Notes: generated by a model from the letters alone, not told the origin. A DNA stretch of 64,000 nt from Actinoplanes lutulentus (GCF_003259845.1 NZ_QLMJ01000002.1:372001-436000); one strand, 5' to 3'; positions 16,801 to 24,670 are shown, counted from the first letter of the stretch. Program-made: numbers and translations.

Positions 16801-19800
16801 CCGACGCCCTGCCGTCCCGGGTCGCCGAATGGCAGGCCGCCCGCGACTGGATCCTGCGGGCCTTCGCGCCGCGCCGGCACCCGTCGCTGACCGCCACCCT
16901 GGACGACTACGAACACGCCGGTGAACTGATCACCGCGCTGATGGAGGACAACCAGGGGCAGCAGGAGTGGTTCGACCACCAGGCGGCCCGCGCGGTGCTC
17001 AGCGAGCACGGCCTGGACTCGGTCGTGGACTTCTGCGCCCGGGAGGACCTGTCGGTCGACCAGCTGCTGCCGGTGCTCGGACGAGCGCTGTTCCAGTCCT
17101 GGGCCGACATGATCATCCGCGAGGACGAGCGGCTGCCTCCGCTCGACGCGGCCACCCGCGACCGCCTGATCAGCGAGTTCCGTCTCTGGGACACGATGCT
17201 GGAACGGGCCGCGGTGGCCGACGTGATGAACGCCGTCGACGAGTTGCAGCCGTCCGGCACCGCGGTCGCCGAGGCCGCCATGCTGCGGGCCGCGGCGTCC
17301 CAGCAGGGCCGCCAGCCGGCGGTACGGGAACTGCTCGCCGAGACCCGCAACGCCACCCTCGCGGTGAAGCCGTGTGTGCTGACCATCCCGGCCGACGTGA
17401 GCCGGCTGATCCCGTCCGACCTGTTCTTCGACGTCGTCATCGTCGACGAGGCGTCCCGGGTGCCGGTCGCTGACGCGATCACCTGCGCGTACCGGGCCAG
17501 CTCGATGATCGTGGTGGGTGACGACCGGCAGCTCGGCGCGGCACCGCTGCCCGGCGGCGACGGCCAGTCGATCCTGGGCCTGGCGATCCACTGCGGCGCG
17601 TTCCCGGTCATGGACCTGACCACGCATTACCGCAGCCGGCACGAGTCGCTGATCTCGTTCGCCAACCACAGCTTCTACGCCGGGCGGCTCAATACGTTCC
17701 CGGCAGTCGGGCCCGCCGGGCCGGACGCCGGTGTGCAGCTGTTCGGCGCCGAGGACGACGCGAGCCTGGCCGAGGAGGTGGCGAGCCGGGTGGCGCACCA
17801 CCTGGTCACCCGCCCCGACCGCACGCTCGGCGTGGTCACCTGCACCCCGTCGATGCGGTGGGAGATCGAGGCCGCGGTGGCCGACATGGTCGGGTCACCG
17901 GACTCGGATCGGCTGCGCGGGTTCTTCGTGAAGGACCTCGACTCGGTACAGGGCGACGAGCGGGACGTGATGATCCTGGCGATCGGCACCGAGCTCGGCG
18001 GCCTGGACGGACCGGACGGATGGCGGCGGCTCAACGTCGCGACGACCCGCGCGGCCCGCCGCCTCGAGGTGGTCTCCGCGGTCCGGGGACAGGACCTTTC
18101 CGGGTACGAGCACCTGGGCCACCTGGCCGGATACCTGGAATACGCGGCCGGTGGCGGCACCGCCCTGGACCTCACGGATCCGGCGGCCGAGGCACAGACG
18201 CCGTTCGAGGACTCGGTTCGCGAGGTGATCGCCTCCTGGGGTCATCACGTGCGGACCCGGGTCGGCACCGGAGCCTTCCGGGTCGACCTGGCCGTCCGCC
18301 TCTCGCACCGCGGCGATTCCCCGTTCGTCCTCGGCATCGAGTGCGACGGGACCACGTACGATTCCGCGCCCGCCGCCCGTGACCGGGACCGGCTGCGTGA
18401 GCAGGTTCTTCAGGGGCTGGGCTGGCGCCTGCACCGGATCTGGGGCACCGCCTGGTACCTGGACCGCGAGCACGAGGAGCAGCGGCTCCGGATCGCGATC
18501 GAGCAGGCCCTGGCCCAGTACCCCGCCGAGGCACCGGCGGAGCTGACGGTCGAGGAGAGCCCGGTCGCCGAGAGTCCCGTCATGGCGGACCCTCTCGCCG
18601 AGAGCCCGGTCATGGAGAGCCCGGTCGCCGAGAGCCTTGTCATGGACAGCTCGGACATCCTGGCCGAGGCGTTCGCGGAGGCGGACGCCGCCGAGGGCGC
18701 CTTCGCCGAGGCCTTTGCCGAGGTCTACGGGGAGACGTCGGAGCACGCTTACGGGGAGAACGTCGAGCACACCGTGTACGGCGGGCCCGACGAGGTCACC
18801 GTCGAGATCACCCCGCAGGAGACGGCGGCCGCGACCGGCCCGGTCCTGCAGTACGACGTCCCGGCCGGCCCGGAGCCGTGGTACCTGGCCGCGGACTACC
18901 TGATCGACGAGGCGGGCGCGTACCTCGCCGGTGTCGACGACGTCGGGCGGCAGATCGCCGACGCCGGCATCACCGTGCCGGCCGCCGAGATCCCGCACGA
19001 GTGGACCGCCGCGCCGGCGATGGCCGACGTGCAGCTCGACGCGGACCTGGAGCCGCCGTTCGCGTACGAGAGCCAGCCCGACGTGGTGGTCGGCGATCAG
19101 CACGTCACGCCGGTGGCCTTCGAGCACCTGCACCGGGCCGACATCGACCCGGCCGACATGCACCCGATCCCCGAGCACGCCGCGGAGATCTACGAGGCCG
19201 AGCACTACGAGGCCGAACACTACGAAGCCGAGCACTACGAGGCCGAGGTCGAGGCCGAGGACGTCGAGGAGCACGAGGAACACCCGGTCTCCGAGCACCT
19301 CAGCGAGATCTGGACCGAGCCGTACCACAAGGCGCAGCTGGAGGCGCTGCCCGCCGGCGCCGTACTCACCGACCCGGACATCAAGGTGCGGCTGGTCGAC
19401 GCGGCGCGGCAGCTCGCGCAGGTGGAAGGCCCGGTGCACATCACGATCGCACTGCAGCGGATGCGCGAGGAGTGGGGCATCGCCCGGATCACGAAGCAGG
19501 CCCGCGCCGCGGTCGAACAAGCGATCGCCGACGCCGGCCTGGGCTGGGACGGCACGTTCCTGAGCGACCCCGAACAGTACGAGCCGATGGTCCGCTCGAA
19601 GGCCGATGATGTGGCGCGCAAGGCCGACCAGGTTGCCGACAGCGAACTGCGGGTGGCACTGGAACACCTGGTCCACGACGGCGGCGTACTCACCGTCGAC
19701 CAGTTGCTGGCCGGGACCGCGCGGCTGTACGGCTGGTCGGCGCGCCGCTCCGCCGACATCGACGCCCGGCTCACCGGGTTGATCGCCGACCTGGCCGACG

Positions 19801-19967
19801 AGGGACACCTGATCCACCAGGCGGACGGCCTCGCCATCGGGCACGGGCTTCCGGACGCGACGTCGCTGCCCCGGCACGCGGCCGCGCCGTCCGAACAGGA
19901 CGAGGAAGAGGAGGAGTCGATGACCAAGCCGTCCCGCCGGCGACGGTCATCGGCCAGCCACAAGTGA
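13863..19967 (+). CDS. DUF4011 / SF1 helicase / Vsr-like nuclease / DUF3320 protein (Hhe-type defence candidate)
   Basis: About 2034 aa from ATG 13863 (TTG 13842 and GTG 13857 are alternative starts). The N-terminus is DUF4011-like ('WRAGLLDFTGDNPLIDVDP'). Walker A GAPGTGKT is at about residue 305. An 880-residue, mostly helical insertion separates it from motif II (VDEAS, about 1195), then 'VVGDDRQLGAAPLP', 'THYRSRHESLISFAN', 'DLDSVQGDERDVMILAIG' and motif VI 'NVATTRAARRLEVV'. A Vsr/MTES_1575-type nuclease region follows (about 1447-1540), with 'FRVDLAV', 'GIECDGTTY' and 'RDRLREQVLQGLGWRLHRIW'. An acidic repetitive linker leads to a C-terminal DUF3320 region (about 1820-2000). This domain order matches Hhe antiviral proteins. 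All helicase motifs look intact. Confidence 0.9.
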   Translation: MRWDDADGLTGRPDARVRGVLESWRAGLLDFTGDNPLIDVDPTGPGVVAVVSPTPRTIIEALHQGRECGFLGIEEQAEGPRPRAANVFQTEMIDADMDATLHALRRTARRDQFEQGISALYLALGSLHWQDGGQRFTSPILLLPVELVVPDPLDYPRLQARPDDPIVNPALAVRLRAYGIELPVVDSLNGLDLTVFWARLDAAISEQPDWHSDEAVLLSRFDVQREVMYADLVENERQILAHPVVRALATDPISQPDALRFEPVPLNRIDELAAPDDVPLVLDADAAQRSAIAAAVAGRTFVMRGAPGTGKTQTVANMIACLIHAGKRVLLVSEKAAALDGVRERLGGVGLDEYLLELHSDRIGRYQVASTLATALDFIPLPPPSLSTDEREELRQHRIRLNAYAEAMNEVREPLGHRLHDVLGMCAQMTDLPAGPVPSTLPVPLTTQSLQRVRDAAESLGRAWRPALEGDEFLWRDVIDRNRLDARLHQAQIALQHLAEAVAGDRLAVVFEAQALSDAITLTTLVGHAARRPAEAPDEWLTLESLEPVAAAAESLVGHLRSLHHAEEVVRTKAGVTWSALPSPAKLPIVPSLAHLNPPAVELLPLTAAQARGLARRFAEEADRLEQHQHSLDRVTARLGLPNVVAFTDIGRVAAIVELLNRPHKPEPSWFDTSGMAAARAAARVLQRAVDVVKAAESRAREHFNENALVEPVDELVERFATEHKGMRKLRAPYRRDKRVAAGIARTDVKRSEAVANLAAAAAWKRAIGELEQSEQEYARILGSHWRHLDTDFEAIQEALRTAEEALRVTPPEALPGVIERVCAPTPNSAIIRIVTEARKEFDRFTAALRTPPEPAPRPQLASGPVHDAVTWLRAHVEPLTAAGDLVTAYSVAAGRDFTLAESASIGLLRESASDAAGSLTTNANDYAEVLGPVYRGTQTDVEALAKAMSWASEARRVRAGEDIPFTPEQAEALAQVRPTDALPSRVAEWQAARDWILRAFAPRRHPSLTATLDDYEHAGELITALMEDNQGQQEWFDHQAARAVLSEHGLDSVVDFCAREDLSVDQLLPVLGRALFQSWADMIIREDERLPPLDAATRDRLISEFRLWDTMLERAAVADVMNAVDELQPSGTAVAEAAMLRAAASQQGRQPAVRELLAETRNATLAVKPCVLTIPADVSRLIPSDLFFDVVIVDEASRVPVADAITCAYRASSMIVVGDDRQLGAAPLPGGDGQSILGLAIHCGAFPVMDLTTHYRSRHESLISFANHSFYAGRLNTFPAVGPAGPDAGVQLFGAEDDASLAEEVASRVAHHLVTRPDRTLGVVTCTPSMRWEIEAAVADMVGSPDSDRLRGFFVKDLDSVQGDERDVMILAIGTELGGLDGPDGWRRLNVATTRAARRLEVVSAVRGQDLSGYEHLGHLAGYLEYAAGGGTALDLTDPAAEAQTPFEDSVREVIASWGHHVRTRVGTGAFRVDLAVRLSHRGDSPFVLGIECDGTTYDSAPAARDRDRLREQVLQGLGWRLHRIWGTAWYLDREHEEQRLRIAIEQALAQYPAEAPAELTVEESPVAESPVMADPLAESPVMESPVAESLVMDSSDILAEAFAEADAAEGAFAEAFAEVYGETSEHAYGENVEHTVYGGPDEVTVEITPQETAAATGPVLQYDVPAGPEPWYLAADYLIDEAGAYLAGVDDVGRQIADAGITVPAAEIPHEWTAAPAMADVQLDADLEPPFAYESQPDVVVGDQHVTPVAFEHLHRADIDPADMHPIPEHAAEIYEAEHYEAEHYEAEHYEAEVEAEDVEEHEEHPVSEHLSEIWTEPYHKAQLEALPAGAVLTDPDIKVRLVDAARQLAQVEGPVHITIALQRMREEWGIARITKQARAAVEQAIADAGLGWDGTFLSDPEQYEPMVRSKADDVARKADQVADSELRVALEHLVHDGGVLTVDQLLAGTARLYGWSARRSADIDARLTGLIADLADEGHLIHQADGLAIGHGLPDATSLPRHAAAPSEQDEEEEESMTKPSRRRRSSASHK
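18541..19320 (+). repeat. Acidic repetitive linker inside the helicase-nuclease gene
   Basis: This part encodes reiterated E-S-P-V-A/M units (18556-18650), then A-E-A-F-A-E units, then four copies of YEAEH (19190-19250) and runs of Glu. It joins the nuclease to the DUF3320 region. The segment is strongly acidic and probably disordered. Confidence 0.8.
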
Positions 19968-20025
19968 ATTCGCCGACACCAATACGACGGGCCCGGTTAA
20001 CCCGTGATGCCTACCGTCCGGCATC

Positions 20026-21222
20026 ATGGGAAAGATCGTTACTCGTACCGTTGCCATAGCCGGCGCCGTCGCACTCACCCTGGCCGTCGCCGGGACGGCG
20101 TCGGTGGCCGTAGGCCACCACAACAAGGTCACCAAGCCGACGCTGACCGCCTGGGCATCGCTGCCGGCCGGCACGTTCGTGCCGGGCAGCGAGCCGTCCG
20201 GCAGCCTGGTCACCGGCAACACGAACGGATTCGTGGCGCCGTTCGCTGACCAGCCGATCCAGGGCTTCTCCGGGATCGCCGCCAACGGTGACGGCACGTT
20301 CGACGTGCTGTCCGACAACGGGTACGGCAACCAGGCCAACTCCGGCGACTTCCTGCTCCGCGTCCAGCGGCTGGCGCCGGTCTTCGCGAGCAACCAGGTC
20401 GACGTGGTCGGCGGCCTCAACCTGACCGACCCGAACGGTTTCGTGCCGTGGAAACTGACCCGCGCCGACCGGGTGCTGACCGGCTCCGACTTCGACGTGG
20501 AGTCGATCGTCAAGGCCAAGGACGGCTCGTACTGGATCGGTGACGAGTTCGGCCCGTACCTGCTGCACTTCGACCGCGGCGGACGCCTGCTCGCGGCACC
20601 CGCGCCGCTCGACGGCGTGATCGCGCCGGAGACCGCGGCCCGCACCGGCGTGACCGCGACGCTCGGCGGCAGCAAGGGCTTCGAGGGCATGGCCGCGTCA
20701 CCCGACGGCCGTTACCTGTACCCGCTGCTGGAGGGCACGGTCACCGGTGACACCGCCGGTCAGCTGCGGTTCAACGAGTTCGACCTGCGGACCCGCGCGT
20801 ACACCGGCAAGCGCTGGACCTACCAGCTCGACAGCCCGGCGCACGCGATCGGTGACGCCATCGCCGTCGACAAGGACCGTTTCCTGATCATCGAGCGGGA
20901 CAACGGCCAGGGCGCCACCGCGGTGAACAAGAAGATCTACCTGGCCCAGAAGCGTTCCGACGGCACCCTGAGCAAGAAGCTCGTCGTCGACCTGATGAAC
21001 ATCGCCAACCCGCGCAAGCTGGGTGGCTTCGGCACCACGTTCACCTTCCCGTTCCAGACCATCGAGGACGTGGTCATCCTGGACGAGAAGACGATCGCCG
21101 TGCTGAACGACAACAACTTCCCGTTCTCCAGCGGCCGGACCGCCGGCGTCGCCGACAACAACGAGTGGATCACCATCGCGCTGCCCGAGTCGCTGCGACC
21201 GGACAAGCGCGTTCTGCGCTAG
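20026..21222 (+). CDS. Secreted esterase-like phytase-family protein
   Basis: A 398-aa exported protein with an N-terminal signal peptide ('VTRTVAIAGAVALTLAVAGTASVAVGHH', cleavage near residue 30). The body is a beta-propeller of the phytase-like / esterase-like type: 'QGFSGIAANGDGTFDVLSDNGYGNQANSGDFLLRV', 'DFDVESIVKAKDGSYWIGDEFGPYLLHFDRGGRL' and 'KGFEGMAASPDGRYLYPLLEG', with Asp/Glu-rich loops suited to calcium. The substrate is uncertain and a phosphate ester is a guess from the family name. A strong terminator follows 16 bp after the stop. Confidence 0.88.
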   Translation: MGKIVTRTVAIAGAVALTLAVAGTASVAVGHHNKVTKPTLTAWASLPAGTFVPGSEPSGSLVTGNTNGFVAPFADQPIQGFSGIAANGDGTFDVLSDNGYGNQANSGDFLLRVQRLAPVFASNQVDVVGGLNLTDPNGFVPWKLTRADRVLTGSDFDVESIVKAKDGSYWIGDEFGPYLLHFDRGGRLLAAPAPLDGVIAPETAARTGVTATLGGSKGFEGMAASPDGRYLYPLLEGTVTGDTAGQLRFNEFDLRTRAYTGKRWTYQLDSPAHAIGDAIAVDKDRFLIIERDNGQGATAVNKKIYLAQKRSDGTLSKKLVVDLMNIANPRKLGGFGTTFTFPFQTIEDVVILDEKTIAVLNDNNFPFSSGRTAGVADNNEWITIALPESLRPDKRVLR

Positions 21223-21238
21223 GTGAACTTTCGATGGA

Positions 21239-21268
21239 CGTTCCGATGCGCTTCGGCGCATCGGAACG
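21239..21268 (+). terminator. 13-bp stem with TTCG tetraloop
   Basis: CGTTCCGATGCGC, TTCG, then the exact complement. It ends transcription of the phytase-like gene. It also argues against the earlier possible starts (21234, 21246) of the next gene, since both lie inside the stem. Confidence 0.85.
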
Positions 21269-21323
21269 CTTCACCCCACTTGGGTACGATTTGAGAATTG
21301 GCGTGCGGGCCTACCGTGACGGC

Positions 21324-22589
21324 GTGCCCGCGGTATTGGAAGCGACCAGATCCACCGCTCGAAACCTGGCCCGGCGCGACACACCCGTCCGCCTGAGGCT
21401 GCTGGCCGCGCTGGCCGTGAGCGCGGCGGCCGCCCTGCTGATCGCCACCGGCCTGGTGGCCGCGCGGGTGCAGGACCAGGTGCGGATCATCGGGCACCAG
21501 GCGGCGCCGCAGGCCGCCATCGCGGCCGACCTCTACTTCGCACTGAGCGACCTGGACGCGCAGGCCACCCGCATCCTGCTGGCCGGTGACACCGATGCCC
21601 TGGCCGGCAGCCGGCTCGACGCGCTCGGCGCCTATCGCGAGCGCGGCCGGCAGATCGACACCGGCCTGCGGGACGTGCTCGCCACCGGGGCCGGTGACCT
21701 GGAACGGTCGCTGGTCACCGAGATGCTCGACGGCCTCGCCGTCTATCGGCAGCGGCTGGGCCAGGCCCTCGCCGCCCAGCCGCACTCCGCGGCCGACGCG
21801 CTCGGCTACTACACCCAGGCCACCAACCTGCTGCACGTCCGGCTGCTACCGGCCGCGTACCGGCTGCGGGCCGTCAGCGAGCAGCGGCTGGACAGCGCGT
21901 ACGACGCCAAGAGCGGCACCGAGGCGGCCGGTGGCGCGGTGGCCGTGCTGCTGGGCGGTGCTCTGCTGGTTCTGCTGATCACCCTGCAGGTCTGGCTGGC
22001 CCGGCGGTTCCGCCGCACCTGGAACCCGGCCCTGATCACCGCGACCGCGCTGAGCCTGACGCTGCTGGTGGCCTTCTCCACGGTCCTCGGTGCGCAGGAA
22101 CGCCGGCTCGCCGCGGCCCGCGCCGACGGGCTGCGGCCCTATCTGGAGGTGTCCGAGCTGCGGGCTATCGGCTACGACGCCGCCGCCGACACCAGCCGGT
22201 ACCTGGTCAGCGGCAACCTCGCCTATTACGCCGACGACTTCGCCGGGAAGTCGCAGCTGCTCACCGGCCTGGATCCGGTCGCCGGGCAGCGGTGGGCCGC
22301 CTATCGGAGCACCCACGAGCGGATCGTCGCGCTGGCCGGGGCGGGCAAGACCGGCGAGGCGGTCACCGCGCTCACCGGGATCCGGCGCGGTGACGCGGCG
22401 TTCGACTTCGCGTACTTCGACGCCGCCGTCGCGGCGGTCACCGGGGTACGCAAGGCGGAGTTCGACAGCGGGCTGGCCTCCGCGGAACGCACGCTCACCG
22501 GCGCGGTCGTCGTGCCGGTCGGAGTTCTGGCCCTGGTCATCGTGCTGACGGCGGCCGGGGTGCGCCGGCGATTGGCGGAGTACCGATGA
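21324..22589 (+). CDS. Four-helix membrane protein with two extracellular domains, GlnX-like
   Basis: 421 aa from GTG 21324, chosen because in-frame ATGs further up lie in a terminator. TACCGT (21312-21317) upstream could be a -10 box, making the mRNA nearly leaderless. Four membrane helices are seen: 'LLAALAVSAAAALLIATGLVA', 'AVAVLLGGALLVLLITLQVWL', 'LITATALSLTLLVAFSTVL' and 'VVVPVGVLALVIVLTAAGV'. Helical extracellular domains lie between helices 1-2 and 3-4. This topology, and the coupled binding-protein gene, resemble GlnX, which passes amino-acid signals to PknG in mycobacteria. No kinase gene is next to it. The resemblance is of layout, and I am only moderately sure. Confidence 0.7.
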   Translation: MPAVLEATRSTARNLARRDTPVRLRLLAALAVSAAAALLIATGLVAARVQDQVRIIGHQAAPQAAIAADLYFALSDLDAQATRILLAGDTDALAGSRLDALGAYRERGRQIDTGLRDVLATGAGDLERSLVTEMLDGLAVYRQRLGQALAAQPHSAADALGYYTQATNLLHVRLLPAAYRLRAVSEQRLDSAYDAKSGTEAAGGAVAVLLGGALLVLLITLQVWLARRFRRTWNPALITATALSLTLLVAFSTVLGAQERRLAAARADGLRPYLEVSELRAIGYDAAADTSRYLVSGNLAYYADDFAGKSQLLTGLDPVAGQRWAAYRSTHERIVALAGAGKTGEAVTALTGIRRGDAAFDFAYFDAAVAAVTGVRKAEFDSGLASAERTLTGAVVVPVGVLALVIVLTAAGVRRRLAEYR

Positions 22590-23629
22590 GAGTCCTGCCC
22601 GTCGTACTGGCATTCGTGGCACTCGTCGCGCTTGCCGGCTGCTCCGCGGCGCCGGAGCCGCGACCGAAACCGATCAGCTGCGCCGCCGGCACGGCCGCCG
22701 GGCAGGGCTCGTCGGCGCAGACCAACGCGCTGCAAGCGTGGATCAAGGCCTATCAGATCGCCTGCCCGGACGCGACCGTCGAGTACGCGGGCACCGGCTC
22801 GGGCGCCGGGGTGCGTGCCTTCCTCGGCGGCACCGGTGACTTCGCCGGCACCGACGCGGTGCTCGGCGCGGACGACCTGCGCCGGGCCGAGCAGCGGTGC
22901 GGCGGCCCGGCGGTGCACCTTCCGCTGGTGGCCGGCCCGATCGCGCTCGCGTACAACGTCGCCGGGGTGGACGAACTCCGGCTCACGCCGGCGACCATCG
23001 CCCAGATCTTCAGCGGGAAGGTCACGGTCTGGAACGACCCGGCCATCGCGGCGGACAACCCGGTCGCGGCCCTTCCGGCCATTCCCATTCGTACGATCCA
23101 CCGTGCGGACAGCAGCGGCACCACCGACAATTTCACCCGGTACCTGGCCGGGGCGGCCGGGCCGCAGTGGCCGCACGGGATCGGCGGCGACTGGCGCGCA
23201 CCGGGCGGCACCGGGGAAAAGGGCAGCCACCGGGTGGTCGCCGCGGTGGCCCGCACGGTCGGGTCGATCGGGTACGTGGAGTCGTCGTACGCGACCGTTA
23301 ACGATCTGCCGGTGGCGCACATCGGCGCGGCGGGCGGGCCGTTCACCGCGCCGTCGGACTACGCGGCCGGGCTCGCCATCGAGGGCGCGACGATCACCGA
23401 CGACCTCCGGATCGAGCTGCGATACGACGGGACGGCCGATTACGCGTACCCGATGGTCTTGGTCTCCTATGAAGTGGTCTGCCGGACCGGTACGCCTGCG
23501 GTGACCCGCAGTTTCCTGGCCTACGCCGCAGGCGAGGCCGGGCAGGAGGCGGCGCAGGCGGCTGGTTACGCGGCGTTGCCGGAGGCGCTGCGGATACGCG
23601 TTCGGCAGGCAGTGTTGGCGTTAACGTGA
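22586..23629 (+). CDS. PstS-like substrate-binding lipoprotein, orphan
   Basis: A 347-aa lipoprotein with signal peptide and lipobox LAG-C (Cys20). The PstS pattern is clear: 'GSSAQTNALQAWIKAYQIACPDATVEYAGTGSGAGVRAFLGGTGDFAGTDAVL', 'LTPATIAQIFSGKVTVWNDPAI' and 'IHRADSSGTTDNFTRYLAG'. These are the Ser, Thr and Asp residues that hold phosphate in PstS. No pstC, pstA or pstB gene is near. The start overlaps the stop of the GlnX-like gene (ATGA). I infer a sensing role together with that protein rather than uptake. Confidence 0.88.
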   Translation: MRVLPVVLAFVALVALAGCSAAPEPRPKPISCAAGTAAGQGSSAQTNALQAWIKAYQIACPDATVEYAGTGSGAGVRAFLGGTGDFAGTDAVLGADDLRRAEQRCGGPAVHLPLVAGPIALAYNVAGVDELRLTPATIAQIFSGKVTVWNDPAIAADNPVAALPAIPIRTIHRADSSGTTDNFTRYLAGAAGPQWPHGIGGDWRAPGGTGEKGSHRVVAAVARTVGSIGYVESSYATVNDLPVAHIGAAGGPFTAPSDYAAGLAIEGATITDDLRIELRYDGTADYAYPMVLVSYEVVCRTGTPAVTRSFLAYAAGEAGQEAAQAAGYAALPEALRIRVRQAVLALT

Positions 23630-23641
23630 CGTTTCCGGGGC

Positions 23642-23672
23642 TTGTCAGGGGCTCTTTGGGGTCGGCTAGGGT
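23642..23672 (+). promoter_or_regulatory. Candidate araD promoter
   Basis: TTGTCA and TAGGGT are separated by 19 bp, upstream of the araD start at 23708. The -10 box runs into a palindromic LacI-type site at 23670-23683. The spacer is long, so this is tentative. Confidence 0.35.
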
Positions 23673-23683
23673 GAGCGCTAACA
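23670..23683. promoter_or_regulatory. LacI-type operator candidate before araD
   Basis: GGTGAGCGCTAACA has a symmetric AGCGCT core and the TAACA half seen in the operators of the downstream ABC operon. Only 10 of 14 positions are symmetric. Confidence 0.35.
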
Positions 23684-23707
23684 TCCGTGGGCCGAGGGGA
23701 AGACGAC

Positions 23708-24421
23708 GTGACTTACGGTTCCAAGGCTCTGCGCCGGGCCGTGCTGCGGGCCAACCAGATCATCCCGGAGGCCGGGCTCGCCCAGCTGACCTGGGGCAAC
23801 GTCAGCGGCATCGACCGTGAGGCCGGGATCTATCTGATCAAGCCGTCCGGGGTGGCCTACGACGAGCTGACCGAGGACCACCTCGTCCCGGTCGATCTGG
23901 AGACCGGCAAGGTCCTCGCCGGCGACCTGCGGCCGTCGGTGGACAGCGAGTCGCATCGGGCGTTCTACCTGGCCTGGCCCTCGATCGGCGGGGTGACGCA
24001 CACGCACTCGACCAACGCTGTCGCGTTCGCGCAGGCCGGGCTGGACATCCCGCTGCTCGGCACCACGCACGCCGACACGTTCAACGGGCCGGTGCCGGTG
24101 ACGCGGGGTCTCACCGCGGCCGAGTGCGCGACCGATTATGAGCTGAACACCGGCCGGGTGATCGTCGAGACGATCGGTGACGACGAGGAGGCGGCGGCGA
24201 TGCCGGCCGCACTGGTCGCCAACCACGGGCCGTTCACCTGGGGTGCGGATCCGGTGAAGTCGGTGCAGAACGCCATCATTTGCGAGGCGGTGGCGGAGAT
24301 GGCGCTGAAGACGCTGGCGCTGAATCCGGCGGCGAGCATCCCGCAGCACCTGCAGGAGCGGCACTTCAAGCGCAAGCACGGCCCGGGCGCGTATTACGGC
24401 AACCCGAAGCCCGGCGCCTGA
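23708..24421 (+). CDS. araD: L-ribulose-5-phosphate 4-epimerase (class II aldolase family)
   Basis: 237 aa from GTG 23708, preceded by GAGGGGAAG. Family reaction: epimerisation of L-ribulose 5-phosphate to D-xylulose 5-phosphate, the last step of L-arabinose entry into the pentose phosphate pathway. Metal ligands and substrate loops are visible: 'TWGNVSGID', 'KPSGVAYDEL', 'VTHTHSTNAVAFAQ' (two His), 'GTTHADTF' and 'ANHGPFTWG' (third His). The ending 'KRKHGPGAYYGNPK' is typical of bacterial AraD. It is separated from araA by a regulator and a transporter, and no araB is present. Zinc cofactor is inferred from the family. Confidence 0.95.
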   Translation: MTYGSKALRRAVLRANQIIPEAGLAQLTWGNVSGIDREAGIYLIKPSGVAYDELTEDHLVPVDLETGKVLAGDLRPSVDSESHRAFYLAWPSIGGVTHTHSTNAVAFAQAGLDIPLLGTTHADTFNGPVPVTRGLTAAECATDYELNTGRVIVETIGDDEEAAAMPAALVANHGPFTWGADPVKSVQNAIICEAVAEMALKTLALNPAASIPQHLQERHFKRKHGPGAYYGNPKPGA

Positions 24422-24437
24422 CCGCTGTGTTCAGGTT

Positions 24438-24487
24438 CGATCTTGTGGAGTTGCGTGAACCCGTTTGCGGACAACTCCGCAAGATCG
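24438..24487. terminator. Inverted repeat with 16-bp arms after araD
   Basis: Arms 24438-24453 (CGATCTTGTGGAGTTG) and 24472-24487 match at 15 of 16 positions, loop 18 nt. It lies 16 bp after araD and probably serves as its terminator. Confidence 0.55.
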
Positions 24488-24552
24488 ACGTGAAGAGGGT
24501 GCCTGCCCGCCGCTCGCCTCGCCGGCCGTTGCCGCGGCCCGTTGCTTGGCGG

Positions 24553-24598
24553 ATCTTGAGCGATTGTTGACCCTGTGGGGTCGAAAGTCGCTCAAGAT
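24553..24598. repeat. Inverted repeat with 11-bp arms
   Basis: ATCTTGAGCGA and its exact complement TCGCTCAAGAT, 24 nt apart. The right arm is part of the 31-bp direct repeat. Confidence 0.6.
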
Positions 24599-24609
24599 TC
24601 GGAGGGGCG
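24579..24609. repeat. 31-bp direct repeat, copy 1
   Basis: Reads GGTCGAAAGTCGCTCAAGAT followed by TCGGAGGGGCG. It matches copy 2 at 24817-24847 at 27 of 31 positions. Confidence 0.7.
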
Positions 24610-24670
24610 GCTGGCCTTCGCGTGCTCTGGTGACGGATTGCCACCACAACGGTGGAGAGTTTTGGCTTTG

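Noticed and set aside
15156-17801. 881-codon minus-strand frame inside the helicase-nuclease gene
   Set aside because: Composition is typical of an antisense shadow (Gly/Arg/Val/Leu/Gln-rich, no domain), and the opposite strand carries clear helicase motifs.
13863-19967. Helicase-nuclease considered as a RecB/AddA-type recombination enzyme
   Set aside because: The N-terminal DUF4011-like part, UPF1/DNA2-type motifs and DUF3320 ending do not fit RecB or AddA.
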